10,497 nt of DNA from CAZHPY01 sp964534705 (GTDB lineage Bacteria > Omnitrophota > Gorgyraeia > 2-01-FULL-45-10), in assembly GCA_964534705.1 (NCBI GenBank), contig CAZHPY010000059.1, positions 1-10,497 on the forward strand, given 5' to 3'. A program made the translations under genes and the position numbers. Shown here one piece after another: positions 1-5,830 of this stretch (position 1 is its first letter; each line of letters begins with the position of its first letter). A model generated the notes under the pieces. The model did not search any database. It had not been told where the DNA came from and worked only from the letters and a program-made list of their open reading frames with translations.

Positions 1-1565
1 GGTGACGACTCGACGTTCCTGAAGCGCGAATTGACGATCGGAAGCGCGTCCGGTGAATACAGGAAAAGATACGGTTGCTCTTCGTAAAGGATATCGTGTA
101 TCTCCCGGTAGATCTGCGTACGCTTCTCCTGATCAAAGGTCGCCCTTCCTTCTTTGAGAAGTTCATCGACCCGTTCATTCTTATACCCTATAAAGTTGAA
201 CTCGCCTTCGCGCGTCTTTGACGAATGCCATATGTCGTAGCAATCGGGGTCGCGCGCCAGGAACCAGCCCATCAGCACTGCTTCAAAGCGCCTCTTATTT
301 ATGAATTCGTTTATCATGCTGGACCATTCTATGACGCGTATCTTCATCCTGATGCCTGCGGCTTTCAGGTGCCTCTGTATAAGCTCAGCGCACCGCAGAC
401 GCTCCGCATTACCCTGGTTCACAAGCAACGTAAACTCGAAATCCTCATTCCCTTTCTGGATCCATCCGTCGCCATCTACATCCGTCCAGCCCGCTTCTTC
501 CAATAGGCGTCTTGCCTTTTCGGGATCGTAAGGGGCCGGTTTTATGTCTTTGTTGTATGCCCAGGAGTCGAGCATGAATGGCCCTGTTATAACTCTGGCC
601 AGGCCATAGAAGATAGTATCTATTATTTCCTCTTTATTTACCGCATAATTTATTGCCTGCCTTACCCTTGGGTCCCGGAATTTAGGGTCCGTAAGATTAT
701 ACCCCATATACGTATATCCGAAACTTGGGTACTTAAATTTATTATAATGGGCCTTAAAAAAACTATTATTTGTCTGCCTTGTATATTCCAGGGGCGAAAG
801 AGACGTCATGTCCACGCCCTGAGTTTCAAGTTCCAGGAACGTAGTGGCCTCATCGGGGATGATCCTGTAGATATACCTGTCTATATAAGGCCGCCCCTCA
901 AAATAATCGTGGTTCGATACCAGCTCTATTTTATCTCCCGTCTTCCATTTCCTGAATTTATATGGGCCCGTGCCTATGGGCAAGCGTGAAAACGGCGTCT
1001 TGTTAAGGTCTTCGTTCTTTAACAAATGTTTGGGCATTATCCACATACCCCAGCTTGACAAGGCCGGCGCGAAGACTTCCTTATATCTTATTCTGACGGT
1101 ATAGTCATCGATGACAACCAGGCTCTCGATGCGTTCAAAATCGCCGCTGTATGGAGTGCGCACCGAGGGATCTATAAGTTTCTTATATGTGAATTCCACA
1201 TCGCGCGCAGTCAATGGATAGCCATCATGCCACAAGACCCCTTTTCTTAAATGGAAGATTATCACTTTGCCGTCTTCCTGTATGTCCCAGTTCAGGGCAA
1301 GATCGCCTATAATATTTATATTCTTGTCATATTTTACAAGGCCGTTAAACACCATGCCGCATATGTCACTTGAAGCTGAATCAGAGGCAAGGATAGGGAC
1401 AAGGCTGCGGGCGTCACCGCTTGCGGCAACGACTATCGCGTCGCCGTATGACGGCTCTTCTTTTTCAGCACCGGCAGGGGCCGGGCCTGAAACAAAAAAA
1501 GAAAAAAGTGCCGCTGCTATTAACAGCGGCACTTTCTTATATGCGGATATCGTCTTTATGATCAA
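1..1565 (-). CDS. Oligopeptide/dipeptide ABC transporter solute-binding protein (SBP_bac_5 type), 3' end cut by window edge
   Basis: This is a periplasmic or surface solute-binding protein of the DppA/OppA class, which captures peptides or similar solutes and delivers them to an ABC permease. The visible part is 521 codons and is open at the left edge; family proteins are usually about 510-550 aa, so little is missing. Family hallmarks are the WHDGYPLTARDVEFTY segment, the IGTGPYKF segment, DPRVRQAINYAVNKEEI, and a C-terminal region reading YEEQPYLFLY. The chosen start is TTG at 1565. An in-frame TGA at 1571-1569 forbids an earlier start, and TTG gives a good signal peptide: KK at residues 10-11, hydrophobic core about 12-26, and a likely cut after APAGA (residue 33). 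The start overlaps the secG stop as TTGA, which implies translational coupling. An AGGAGG lies about 20 nt upstream, too far to be ideal. GTG at 1532 is an alternative start but would remove the positive residues. The signal-peptide codons coincide with a terminator-like hairpin. Function class is secure; the substrate is unknown. Confidence 0.88.
   Translation of the reverse strand, partial: MIIKTISAYKKVPLLIAAALFSFFVSGPAPAGAEKEEPSYGDAIVVAASGDARSLVPILASDSASSDICGMVFNGLVKYDKNINIIGDLALNWDIQEDGKVIIFHLRKGVLWHDGYPLTARDVEFTYKKLIDPSVRTPYSGDFERIESLVVIDDYTVRIRYKEVFAPALSSWGMWIMPKHLLKNEDLNKTPFSRLPIGTGPYKFRKWKTGDKIELVSNHDYFEGRPYIDRYIYRIIPDEATTFLELETQGVDMTSLSPLEYTRQTNNSFFKAHYNKFKYPSFGYTYMGYNLTDPKFRDPRVRQAINYAVNKEEIIDTIFYGLARVITGPFMLDSWAYNKDIKPAPYDPEKARRLLEEAGWTDVDGDGWIQKGNEDFEFTLLVNQGNAERLRCAELIQRHLKAAGIRMKIRVIEWSSMINEFINKRRFEAVLMGWFLARDPDCYDIWHSSKTREGEFNFIGYKNERVDELLKEGRATFDQEKRTQIYREIHDILYEEQPYLFLYSPDALPIVNSRFRNVESS
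1494..1538 (-). terminator. Intrinsic-terminator-like hairpin plus U-tract inside the solute-binding protein's signal-peptide codons
   Basis: Reading the minus strand, AAAGTGCCGCTG (1535-1524) pairs perfectly with CAGCGGCACTTT (1516-1505) across a 7-nt loop. Flanking G-U and A-U pairs can lengthen the stem to 1538/1502. The 3' arm runs into TTTTTTCTTTTTTT down to 1494. This is the standard form of a Rho-independent terminator. It lies 24 bp past the secG stop, so it could end the pgk-tpiA-secG transcript. It also encodes about residues 11-25 of the downstream protein, where the U-tract becomes Phe/Ser codons of the hydrophobic core. It may therefore act as an attenuator that a coupled ribosome disrupts. 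The structure is seen directly; its activity is inferred. Confidence 0.75.
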
Positions 1566-1894
1566 TAGTCAAATAATGGCGATTCCTCCTGCACAGGCTG
1601 CGGATATCCTCCGCTTGTCGTAGCAGGCGGCATCACTCCACCCTTTGCAACCAGCGACCTTCCCCTATGGCTTGTCATTACACCAAGAAGGAGGCATACC
1701 AGTATATAAAGTACCGCTGCAACGGATGTGGCGCGCTTTAAGAACACTGATGATTTGGTACCGAGTATTGTCTGCGTCTGGCTCCCGCCAAAAGACTCAC
1801 TTAAGCCTCCGCCGCGTCCGGCCTGAAGCAGTATGACTGCTATCAGGATAAGAGAAACGATTATGTGTACTGTAATGATCAATCCGTAAAGCAT
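1562..1894 (-). CDS. secG: Protein-export membrane protein SecG (preprotein translocase subunit)
   Basis: SecG is the small non-essential subunit of the SecYEG translocon in the inner membrane and assists SecA-driven export. The 110-aa product has the expected layout: a first membrane helix at about residues 3-25 (LIITVHIIVSLILIAVILLQ), the conserved cytoplasmic loop QAGRGGGLSESFGG, the TILGTKSSVFLKRATSVAA segment, and a second helix at about 55-73. A low-complexity Pro/Gly/Ser-rich tail follows. The ATG start at 1894 is preceded by AGAGGTAAGA, an acceptable ribosome binding site. The gene starts 13 bp after tpiA, and its TGA stop overlaps the TTG start of the downstream solute-binding protein. 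Adjacency of secG to tpiA is common in many bacterial phyla and supports the call. Confidence 0.95.
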   Translation of the reverse strand: MLYGLIITVHIIVSLILIAVILLQAGRGGGLSESFGGSQTQTILGTKSSVFLKRATSVAAVLYILVCLLLGVMTSHRGRSLVAKGGVMPPATTSGGYPQPVQEESPLFDY

Positions 1895-1907
1895 CTTCTT
1901 ACCTCTT

Positions 1908-2666
1908 TCAGGTTAGGCAATTTTTGATTATCTGAACAAACGAGTCTGCCTTAAGGCTCGCTCCGCCCACAAGAGCGCCGTCTACATCCTCCTGCGAGAT
2001 CAATTCCTTGATATTGTCCGGCTTCACGCTTCCGCCGTACTGTATCCTTACGGCCTTCGCTATTTCCTCGCCGAACATATCCTTGAGTAGTTTCCTGATA
2101 TACTGATGGACTTCCTGCGCCTGTTCCTTTGTGGCATTAACGCCTGTCCCGATCGCCCATACAGGTTCATAAGCAATGACGGTTTTAAGCATTTCTTCTT
2201 TTGTCAGGCCTGCAAGGGAATTAATAACATGGTCTTTTATAACATCAAAGGTCTTCCCTTTTTTTCTTTCCTCAAGCTTCTCGCCGACACACACGATCGG
2301 CTTAAGGCCTTCTTTTAAAAGCGCCTTTGCCTTCTTATTGACAGTTTCATTTGTCTCGCTGAAAAACTGCCTGCGCTCGGAATGGCCTACTATGACATAT
2401 TCGCATCCTACATCTTTCAACATCGGCGCTGAGACTTCACCCGTAAATGCGCCCTCTTTTTCCCAGTAGCAGTCCTGCGCGCCAAGCTTCACGTTAGTCT
2501 CCATCGTGACTTCCTTGACGTCGCTTAACGAAGTATATGGCGGACATACAACGACCTCGACATCTGTAATATCATATACAGAGCGCTTTATCGAATTGGC
2601 CAGGTCTATCGATTCTCCGATATTTTTATTCATCTTCCAGTTGCCGGCTATGATAACTTTTCTCAT
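1908..2666 (-). CDS. tpiA: Triosephosphate isomerase
   Basis: Triosephosphate isomerase interconverts dihydroxyacetone phosphate and glyceraldehyde 3-phosphate in the cytoplasm, in glycolysis and gluconeogenesis. The 252-aa product has the normal length and all catalytic elements: Asn9 and Lys11 in AGNWKMNK, the electrophile His95 in VGHSERR, the catalytic base Glu167 in AYEPVWAIGTG (followed by the flexible phosphate-gripping loop 6), and the phosphate-binding GGSVKP (211-216) and GG (234-235). The ATG at 2666 starts 2 bp after the pgk stop, with a weak AGGA inside the last pgk codons as ribosome binding site. The tight spacing implies expression with pgk. Nothing is missing or unusual, and the enzyme is predicted to be active. 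Confidence 0.98.
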   Translation of the reverse strand: MRKVIIAGNWKMNKNIGESIDLANSIKRSVYDITDVEVVVCPPYTSLSDVKEVTMETNVKLGAQDCYWEKEGAFTGEVSAPMLKDVGCEYVIVGHSERRQFFSETNETVNKKAKALLKEGLKPIVCVGEKLEERKKGKTFDVIKDHVINSLAGLTKEEMLKTVIAYEPVWAIGTGVNATKEQAQEVHQYIRKLLKDMFGEEIAKAVRIQYGGSVKPDNIKELISQEDVDGALVGGASLKADSFVQIIKNCLT

Positions 2667-2668
2667 GA

Positions 2669-3850
2669 TTATTTATCCTGTAGCGCATCTATACCTGGTA
2701 AGCCGGTGCCTTCGAGATATTCCAATGAAGCCCCGCCTCCGGTAGATATATGCGTCATCTTATTTTCAAGTTTAAACTTTTTCATTGCGGCTGCCGTATC
2801 GCCTCCGCCGATAATAGTCGAACAATCTTTTAACCCCGCAAGGAACTTTGCTATATCCGAAGTCCCCTTCGCGAATTTATCCATCTCAAACACGCCCAGC
2901 GGGCCGTTCCATATGACCGTTTTTGAACCCTTCAGCTTATCCTCAAATAATTTTATCGTTTTTGGGCCGATATCAAGGGCCATCCAGCCGTCCGGGATAT
3001 TGCCGTCCACTATCTTTGAGTTGGCATTGGCGTCAAATTTATCCGCTATAACATGGTCGACGGGAAGGACCAGCGCCACATTCTTTTTGGCTGCCTTGTC
3101 CAATGCGGCTTTTGCTGTCTCAAAACCGTCTTTATCAAGTTTTGACGAACCTATGGAATCGCCTTTGGCTTTCAAAAAAGTGTACGCCATGCCTCCGCCT
3201 ATCAAAAGGGCATCCACCTTATTTAAGAGATTGTCTATTACCTTTATCTTATCCTTTACCTTTGCGCCGCCTAATATGGCTACAAATGGCCGCCTGGGAT
3301 CATCGACCGCGCTGCCCAGATACTGGATCTCTTTTTCCAGCAGGAATCCGGCTACCGATGGAAGATATTTGGTCACGCCTTCGGTTGAAGCATGCGCCCT
3401 GTGGGCAGTCCCAAAAGCATCGTTCACGAACAGGTCGCCAAGGCTTGCCAGTTCTTTTGCGAAAGCAAGGTCGTTCTTCTCTTCCTCCGCATGGAATCTC
3501 AGGTTTTCCAGGAGTACCACATCACCCGGCTTCATGGCATCGACCGCAGCCTTAACGGCGTCTCCTATGCAATCATCTGTCTTAACCACTTGCCTGCCCA
3601 GAAGCTTTTCGAGGCGTTCGGCCACCGGAGTCAGGCGCATAGAATCTACCACCTTACCGTCCGGCCTGCCCAAATGGCTCATCAGGATAACTTTCGCGCC
3701 GTTATCGATAGCGTACTTTATCGTAGGCAAAGCCGCCCGTATCCTGATGTCATCCGTGATGTTCAATTTATCGTCGAGAGGAACATTAAAATCCACTCTT
3801 ATCAATACACGCTTGCCTTTTAAATCTACATCCTTGATTGTCTTTTTCAT
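2669..3850 (-). CDS. pgk: Phosphoglycerate kinase
   Basis: Phosphoglycerate kinase transfers phosphate from 1,3-bisphosphoglycerate to ADP (reversible), the first ATP-forming step of lower glycolysis, in the cytoplasm. The 393-aa product has the usual two-domain length. Substrate-side motifs are RVDFNVPL (residues 18-25), SHLGRPDGK (58-66), ENLRFHAEEEKND (115-127) and GTAHRAHAS (147-155). Nucleotide-side motifs are AILGGAKVKDKI (191-202), WNGPLGVFE (314-322), GGGDTAAA (348-355) and STGGGASLEYLEG (369-381). I chose ATG at 3850, giving MKKT, because AAGG lies 9 nt upstream. An in-frame TTG at 3859 would add three residues but sits directly against that site. A strong promoter lies just upstream, so this gene heads the pgk-tpiA-secG unit. 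No glyceraldehyde-3-phosphate dehydrogenase gene is next to it; the upstream neighbour is a response regulator. Confidence 0.98.
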   Translation of the reverse strand: MKKTIKDVDLKGKRVLIRVDFNVPLDDKLNITDDIRIRAALPTIKYAIDNGAKVILMSHLGRPDGKVVDSMRLTPVAERLEKLLGRQVVKTDDCIGDAVKAAVDAMKPGDVVLLENLRFHAEEEKNDLAFAKELASLGDLFVNDAFGTAHRAHASTEGVTKYLPSVAGFLLEKEIQYLGSAVDDPRRPFVAILGGAKVKDKIKVIDNLLNKVDALLIGGGMAYTFLKAKGDSIGSSKLDKDGFETAKAALDKAAKKNVALVLPVDHVIADKFDANANSKIVDGNIPDGWMALDIGPKTIKLFEDKLKGSKTVIWNGPLGVFEMDKFAKGTSDIAKFLAGLKDCSTIIGGGDTAAAMKKFKLENKMTHISTGGGASLEYLEGTGLPGIDALQDK

Positions 3851-3890
3851 ATTGATCAACCTTTTCCTTGTTATATAAGACGTAGTGTAT

Positions 3891-3918
3891 ATTTTATCTG
3901 ATTAACTTTTTTTGTCAA
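3891..3918 (-). promoter_or_regulatory. Sigma70-type promoter for pgk-tpiA-secG
   Basis: On the minus strand a perfect TTGACA -35 box (3918-3913) is followed after 16 nt by TAAAAT (3896-3891), in the 105-bp gap between the response regulator and pgk. The predicted transcript start is near 3884, giving a leader of about 34 nt before the pgk ATG. The spacer is one base shorter than the optimum. No operator-like palindrome is visible around it. The boxes are seen directly; promoter activity is inferred. Confidence 0.7.
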
Positions 3919-3964
3919 TTGTTATTTGGAGGGGGACTATCGAGTTAGCGTATGGAAAACCTTC

Positions 3965-4354
3965 CTAGGGGGTATTAGCGCTTTTCTCATCTATACTCTT
4001 CTTTATTGACCTGATAAGCGCATCCCAGTCTATAGGTTTTACAATATAATCAACTACCCCGCATTGATAGGCTTTTAATTTATCGCTTTCCTTATCTAAA
4101 CCCGAGAGGACTATTATAGGAACATTCATGCCAATGGGATCTTGGTCAAGCATCTGACATGTCTCTATGCCACCCAGTCCCGGCATAAGAAGATCCAGCA
4201 GTATGACATCCGGGATAAATTCATGCACACTGGCAAGGATATCTTTTGCTGTTGACAATACTTTGATCTCATATCCGTAATGCTCGAGTCGCATCGTTAC
4301 CAAATTCGTAAAATCTTGTTCGTCGTCGATCAATAATATCTTCTTTTTTTTCAC
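3965..4354 (-). CDS. Stand-alone CheY-like response regulator (receiver domain only)
   Basis: This 129-aa protein is a single receiver domain with no output domain. It should be phosphorylated by a histidine kinase and act through protein contacts in the cytoplasm. The acidic pocket is Asp10-Asp11 (in LLIDDEQDF), the phosphoacceptor is Asp54 (in DVILLDLLMPG), the switch Ser/Thr is Ser84 (IIVLSG), and the conserved Lys106-Pro107 is in DYIVKPID. All key residues are present, so it should be functional. The start is GTG at 4354, with AAGGGAG four bases upstream. An overlapping ATG at 4356 is out of frame and meets a stop at once. It lies 35 bp after a small exported-protein gene and probably ends the secretion-type operon, with no kinase gene in the window. 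Its partner and output are unknown; regulation of the secretion or pilus machine is possible but unproven. Confidence 0.92.
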   Translation of the reverse strand: MKKKKILLIDDEQDFTNLVTMRLEHYGYEIKVLSTAKDILASVHEFIPDVILLDLLMPGLGGIETCQMLDQDPIGMNVPIIVLSGLDKESDKLKAYQCGVVDYIVKPIDWDALIRSIKKSIDEKSANTP

Positions 4355-4389
4355 ATTTCTCCCTTGTCAAATATTTGTTAAGCCTTCTA

Positions 4390-4719
4390 TTATTTGGCCC
4401 CAGACGCTTTTTTAAGCGCCTTCATATCCTCTTTTATTGAAGAAACGTCGCTTGTTAGCGTATTTATAGCCCCTTCCATAGCCTGCAGGCGGCTTTCTAA
4501 TTTCGAGAATTTCATTGATACATATGCGTCAAGCGGCATCGGCCTGATATAGCCCTCTCCCCGCTCAATAGGCCTGTCCTCCGGGACCTGGAACCGGATC
4601 CCATCCACAGTCTTTACTACGGTGGTATTATTATATTCTTCGGAGTATTCCACATCGGACCCATCGGCAGATAACGGAAAAATAGAGACAAGCATCAGGA
4701 TGAGTAATATATACGGCAT
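4390..4719 (-). CDS. Small exported coiled-coil protein of unknown function
   Basis: I do not recognise this 109-aa protein. Its N-terminus (MPYILLILMLVSIFPLSADG) is a hydrophobic export signal with no lysine or arginine, cleaved probably near residue 18-20, or else retained as an anchor. A polar middle contains FQVPEDRPIERGEGY (residues 43-57) and a proline-rich stretch. The C-terminus is a coiled coil with an unbroken 3-4 pattern at F71, L74, L78, M81, I85, L88, V92, I95, M99 and L102, so it probably oligomerises outside the cytoplasm. It begins 13 bp after the other small exported protein. An 8-base G run ending 7 bases before the ATG is the only ribosome-binding-like sequence. Its position after the PilO-like gene suggests an accessory role in that machine, but no homology supports this. 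Confidence 0.72.
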   Translation of the reverse strand: MPYILLILMLVSIFPLSADGSDVEYSEEYNNTTVVKTVDGIRFQVPEDRPIERGEGYIRPMPLDAYVSMKFSKLESRLQAMEGAINTLTSDVSSIKEDMKALKKASGAK

Positions 4720-4725
4720 GTTGCG

Positions 4726-4733
4726 CCCCCCCC
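4726..4733 (-). repeat. Eight-base G homopolymer at the ribosome-binding position of the coiled-coil gene
   Basis: On the minus strand the run of eight G begins with the last base of the TAG stop of the upstream gene and lies 6 bases before the downstream ATG at 4719. It occupies the ribosome-binding-site position in a 13-bp intergenic gap. Such runs are prone to slippage and could vary translation of the downstream gene. This could equally be a simple G-rich binding site. Confidence 0.6.
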
Positions 4734-5212
4734 TACTCCGCCGGTCCGGCCGTTAACGATTTCTTCAGCATGGCGATCCTCATCGATTCCCTGTCAACTA
4801 CATCATTCAGTTCGTTGAAATAGCCCTTGAACTTTTCTAAATGAATTTTTGTTTTCGGGGCGACTTCATAGGTAATGCCGTTTAAGCTTTTCAGGTTCAA
4901 ATCATTGGTATTTCGTATCTCCTTAAGCCATTTCGTAAGATAAACTAAGGGTGCTTCGGTCAGGCTTTTATCATGCGTTGTCTCAAGAATGCCGATCATG
5001 TAAAAGTATGCATCCACCTGCGATACAGTTAAAACACCCGAGCTCCACATACTGTTCACCACTATGATATCACTGGAATCCATCATAAGAGGTTTGATGT
5101 CCCGGCATTCCATAAAGATCTTATTGCGGATATCTCGAAGAGGCGAGTCCACGGCATACGCATTAAAACTCAAAACAATAAGGATTACTGCCGCTAAAAA
5201 AACTTTTTTCAT
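4733..5212 (-). CDS. Small exported protein of unknown function, in the position where PilP often sits
   Basis: I do not recognise this 159-aa protein. It has a classical Sec signal peptide (MKKVFLAAVILIVLSFNAYA) with an AYA cleavage site at residue 20 and no lipobox cysteine, so it should be soluble in the periplasm or secreted. The mature part looks mainly helical, with a Met-rich patch (PLMMDSSD), one cysteine, and a C-terminal charged helix. ATG at 5212 is preferred over an in-frame GTG at 5218 because GGGAGG (5223-5218) sits exactly 5 bases before the ATG and overlaps the GTG. The gene directly follows the PilO-like gene. In pilMNOPQ operons that place belongs to the lipoprotein PilP, but I see no PilP-like beta-domain motif here. 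A pilotin-like or pseudopilus-associated role is speculation. Confidence 0.75.
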   Translation of the reverse strand: MKKVFLAAVILIVLSFNAYAVDSPLRDIRNKIFMECRDIKPLMMDSSDIIVVNSMWSSGVLTVSQVDAYFYMIGILETTHDKSLTEAPLVYLTKWLKEIRNTNDLNLKSLNGITYEVAPKTKIHLEKFKGYFNELNDVVDRESMRIAMLKKSLTAGPAE

Positions 5213-5267
5213 ATGCACCTCCCATTTATTCCGCTTTGCCCTTCAAAATATCGAACAAATCGGCCCT

Positions 5268-5828
5268 TCATTGCGAAACGGCTATCCGCGAAACGGCCAT
5301 ACTGCAGCTGGCTATGCTTAGATCTTTTGATTTCGGGCTTATCTCATATTTATCGATCGTCAGGAGCTTGCTTGAATTTTCTATGTCGAACATAAATTTG
5401 GCAAGGTCCTCCATTTGCGCTTCACAATTCAGATTGATCGTGTATTTTCTGGACAGGCCCATATTTTTTGTGACACCCGGTTTCATATCGCTCAGGTAAA
5501 CTGAATCTTTACTTGCTATCGTTTCGATCTCTTTCAGTATGGACGTTGCCTCTTCTTCTTCGGATCCCGCGGTACCCAAAAAAGTGTTGTATTTGGCGCT
5601 TTCGGCCTTAATGCGGTCTTTCTCGGCAAGCATGCGGACATTCTTTTTGATATTCGATTCTTTCTCGTGGATCTCCTTGCCCAAGGACCCTATCATGGAA
5701 AAGATCGGAGAAACGATCAGGCGATCCAACAATACCAGCGATACGACAAAAACCGTCCCATAAAGGATCGCCTTCTCCCTTTTGGATAGATGAGAAAGAA
5801 AAGCATGCAACGCCTGCAATTTTATCAT
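5268..5828 (-). CDS. PilO/GspM-like inner-membrane assembly protein
   Basis: This 186-aa protein has the bitopic design of PilO and GspM: a short cytoplasmic N-terminus, one membrane helix at about residues 21-40 (ILYGTVFVVSLVLLDRLIVS), a charged coiled coil at about 47-80, and a periplasmic alpha/beta domain (about 88-186) of the ferredoxin-like type. That domain includes YTINLNCEAQMEDLAKFMFD, a segment typical of PilO. In known systems the partner forms a heterodimer with PilN or GspL and links the inner-membrane platform to the secretin. The gene starts at ATG 5828, 2 bp after the PilM-PilN fusion gene, which is the expected partner and order. PilO and GspM cannot be told apart with certainty from sequence alone, but the GspG/I/J/K context favours a GspM role. 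Confidence 0.8.
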   Translation of the reverse strand: MIKLQALHAFLSHLSKREKAILYGTVFVVSLVLLDRLIVSPIFSMIGSLGKEIHEKESNIKKNVRMLAEKDRIKAESAKYNTFLGTAGSEEEEATSILKEIETIASKDSVYLSDMKPGVTKNMGLSRKYTINLNCEAQMEDLAKFMFDIENSSKLLTIDKYEISPKSKDLSIASCSMAVSRIAVSQ

Positions 5829-5830
5829 TC

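Noticed and set aside
1535..1576. Possible promoter (TTGACT or TTGATC with TATAAG) just before the solute-binding protein
   Set aside because: Box matches are poor or spacings are wrong (18-25 nt), and the transcript would start downstream of the only suitable start codon.
2706..3878. Long plus-strand open frame of 390 codons opposite pgk
   Set aside because: It mirrors pgk, whose conserved motifs prove the minus strand is coding. The opposite-frame protein is rich in Ser, Phe and Pro with no recognisable domain, as expected for a shadow frame.
3945..3967. GGAAGGTTTTCC right after the response regulator stop as a terminator
   Set aside because: The stem would be only 4 bp with no following U-tract, too weak to call.
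4359..4370. TTGACA near the response regulator start as a -35 box
   Set aside because: It merges with the AAGGGAG ribosome binding site of that gene, and any -10 box would fall inside the coding sequence; treated as chance.
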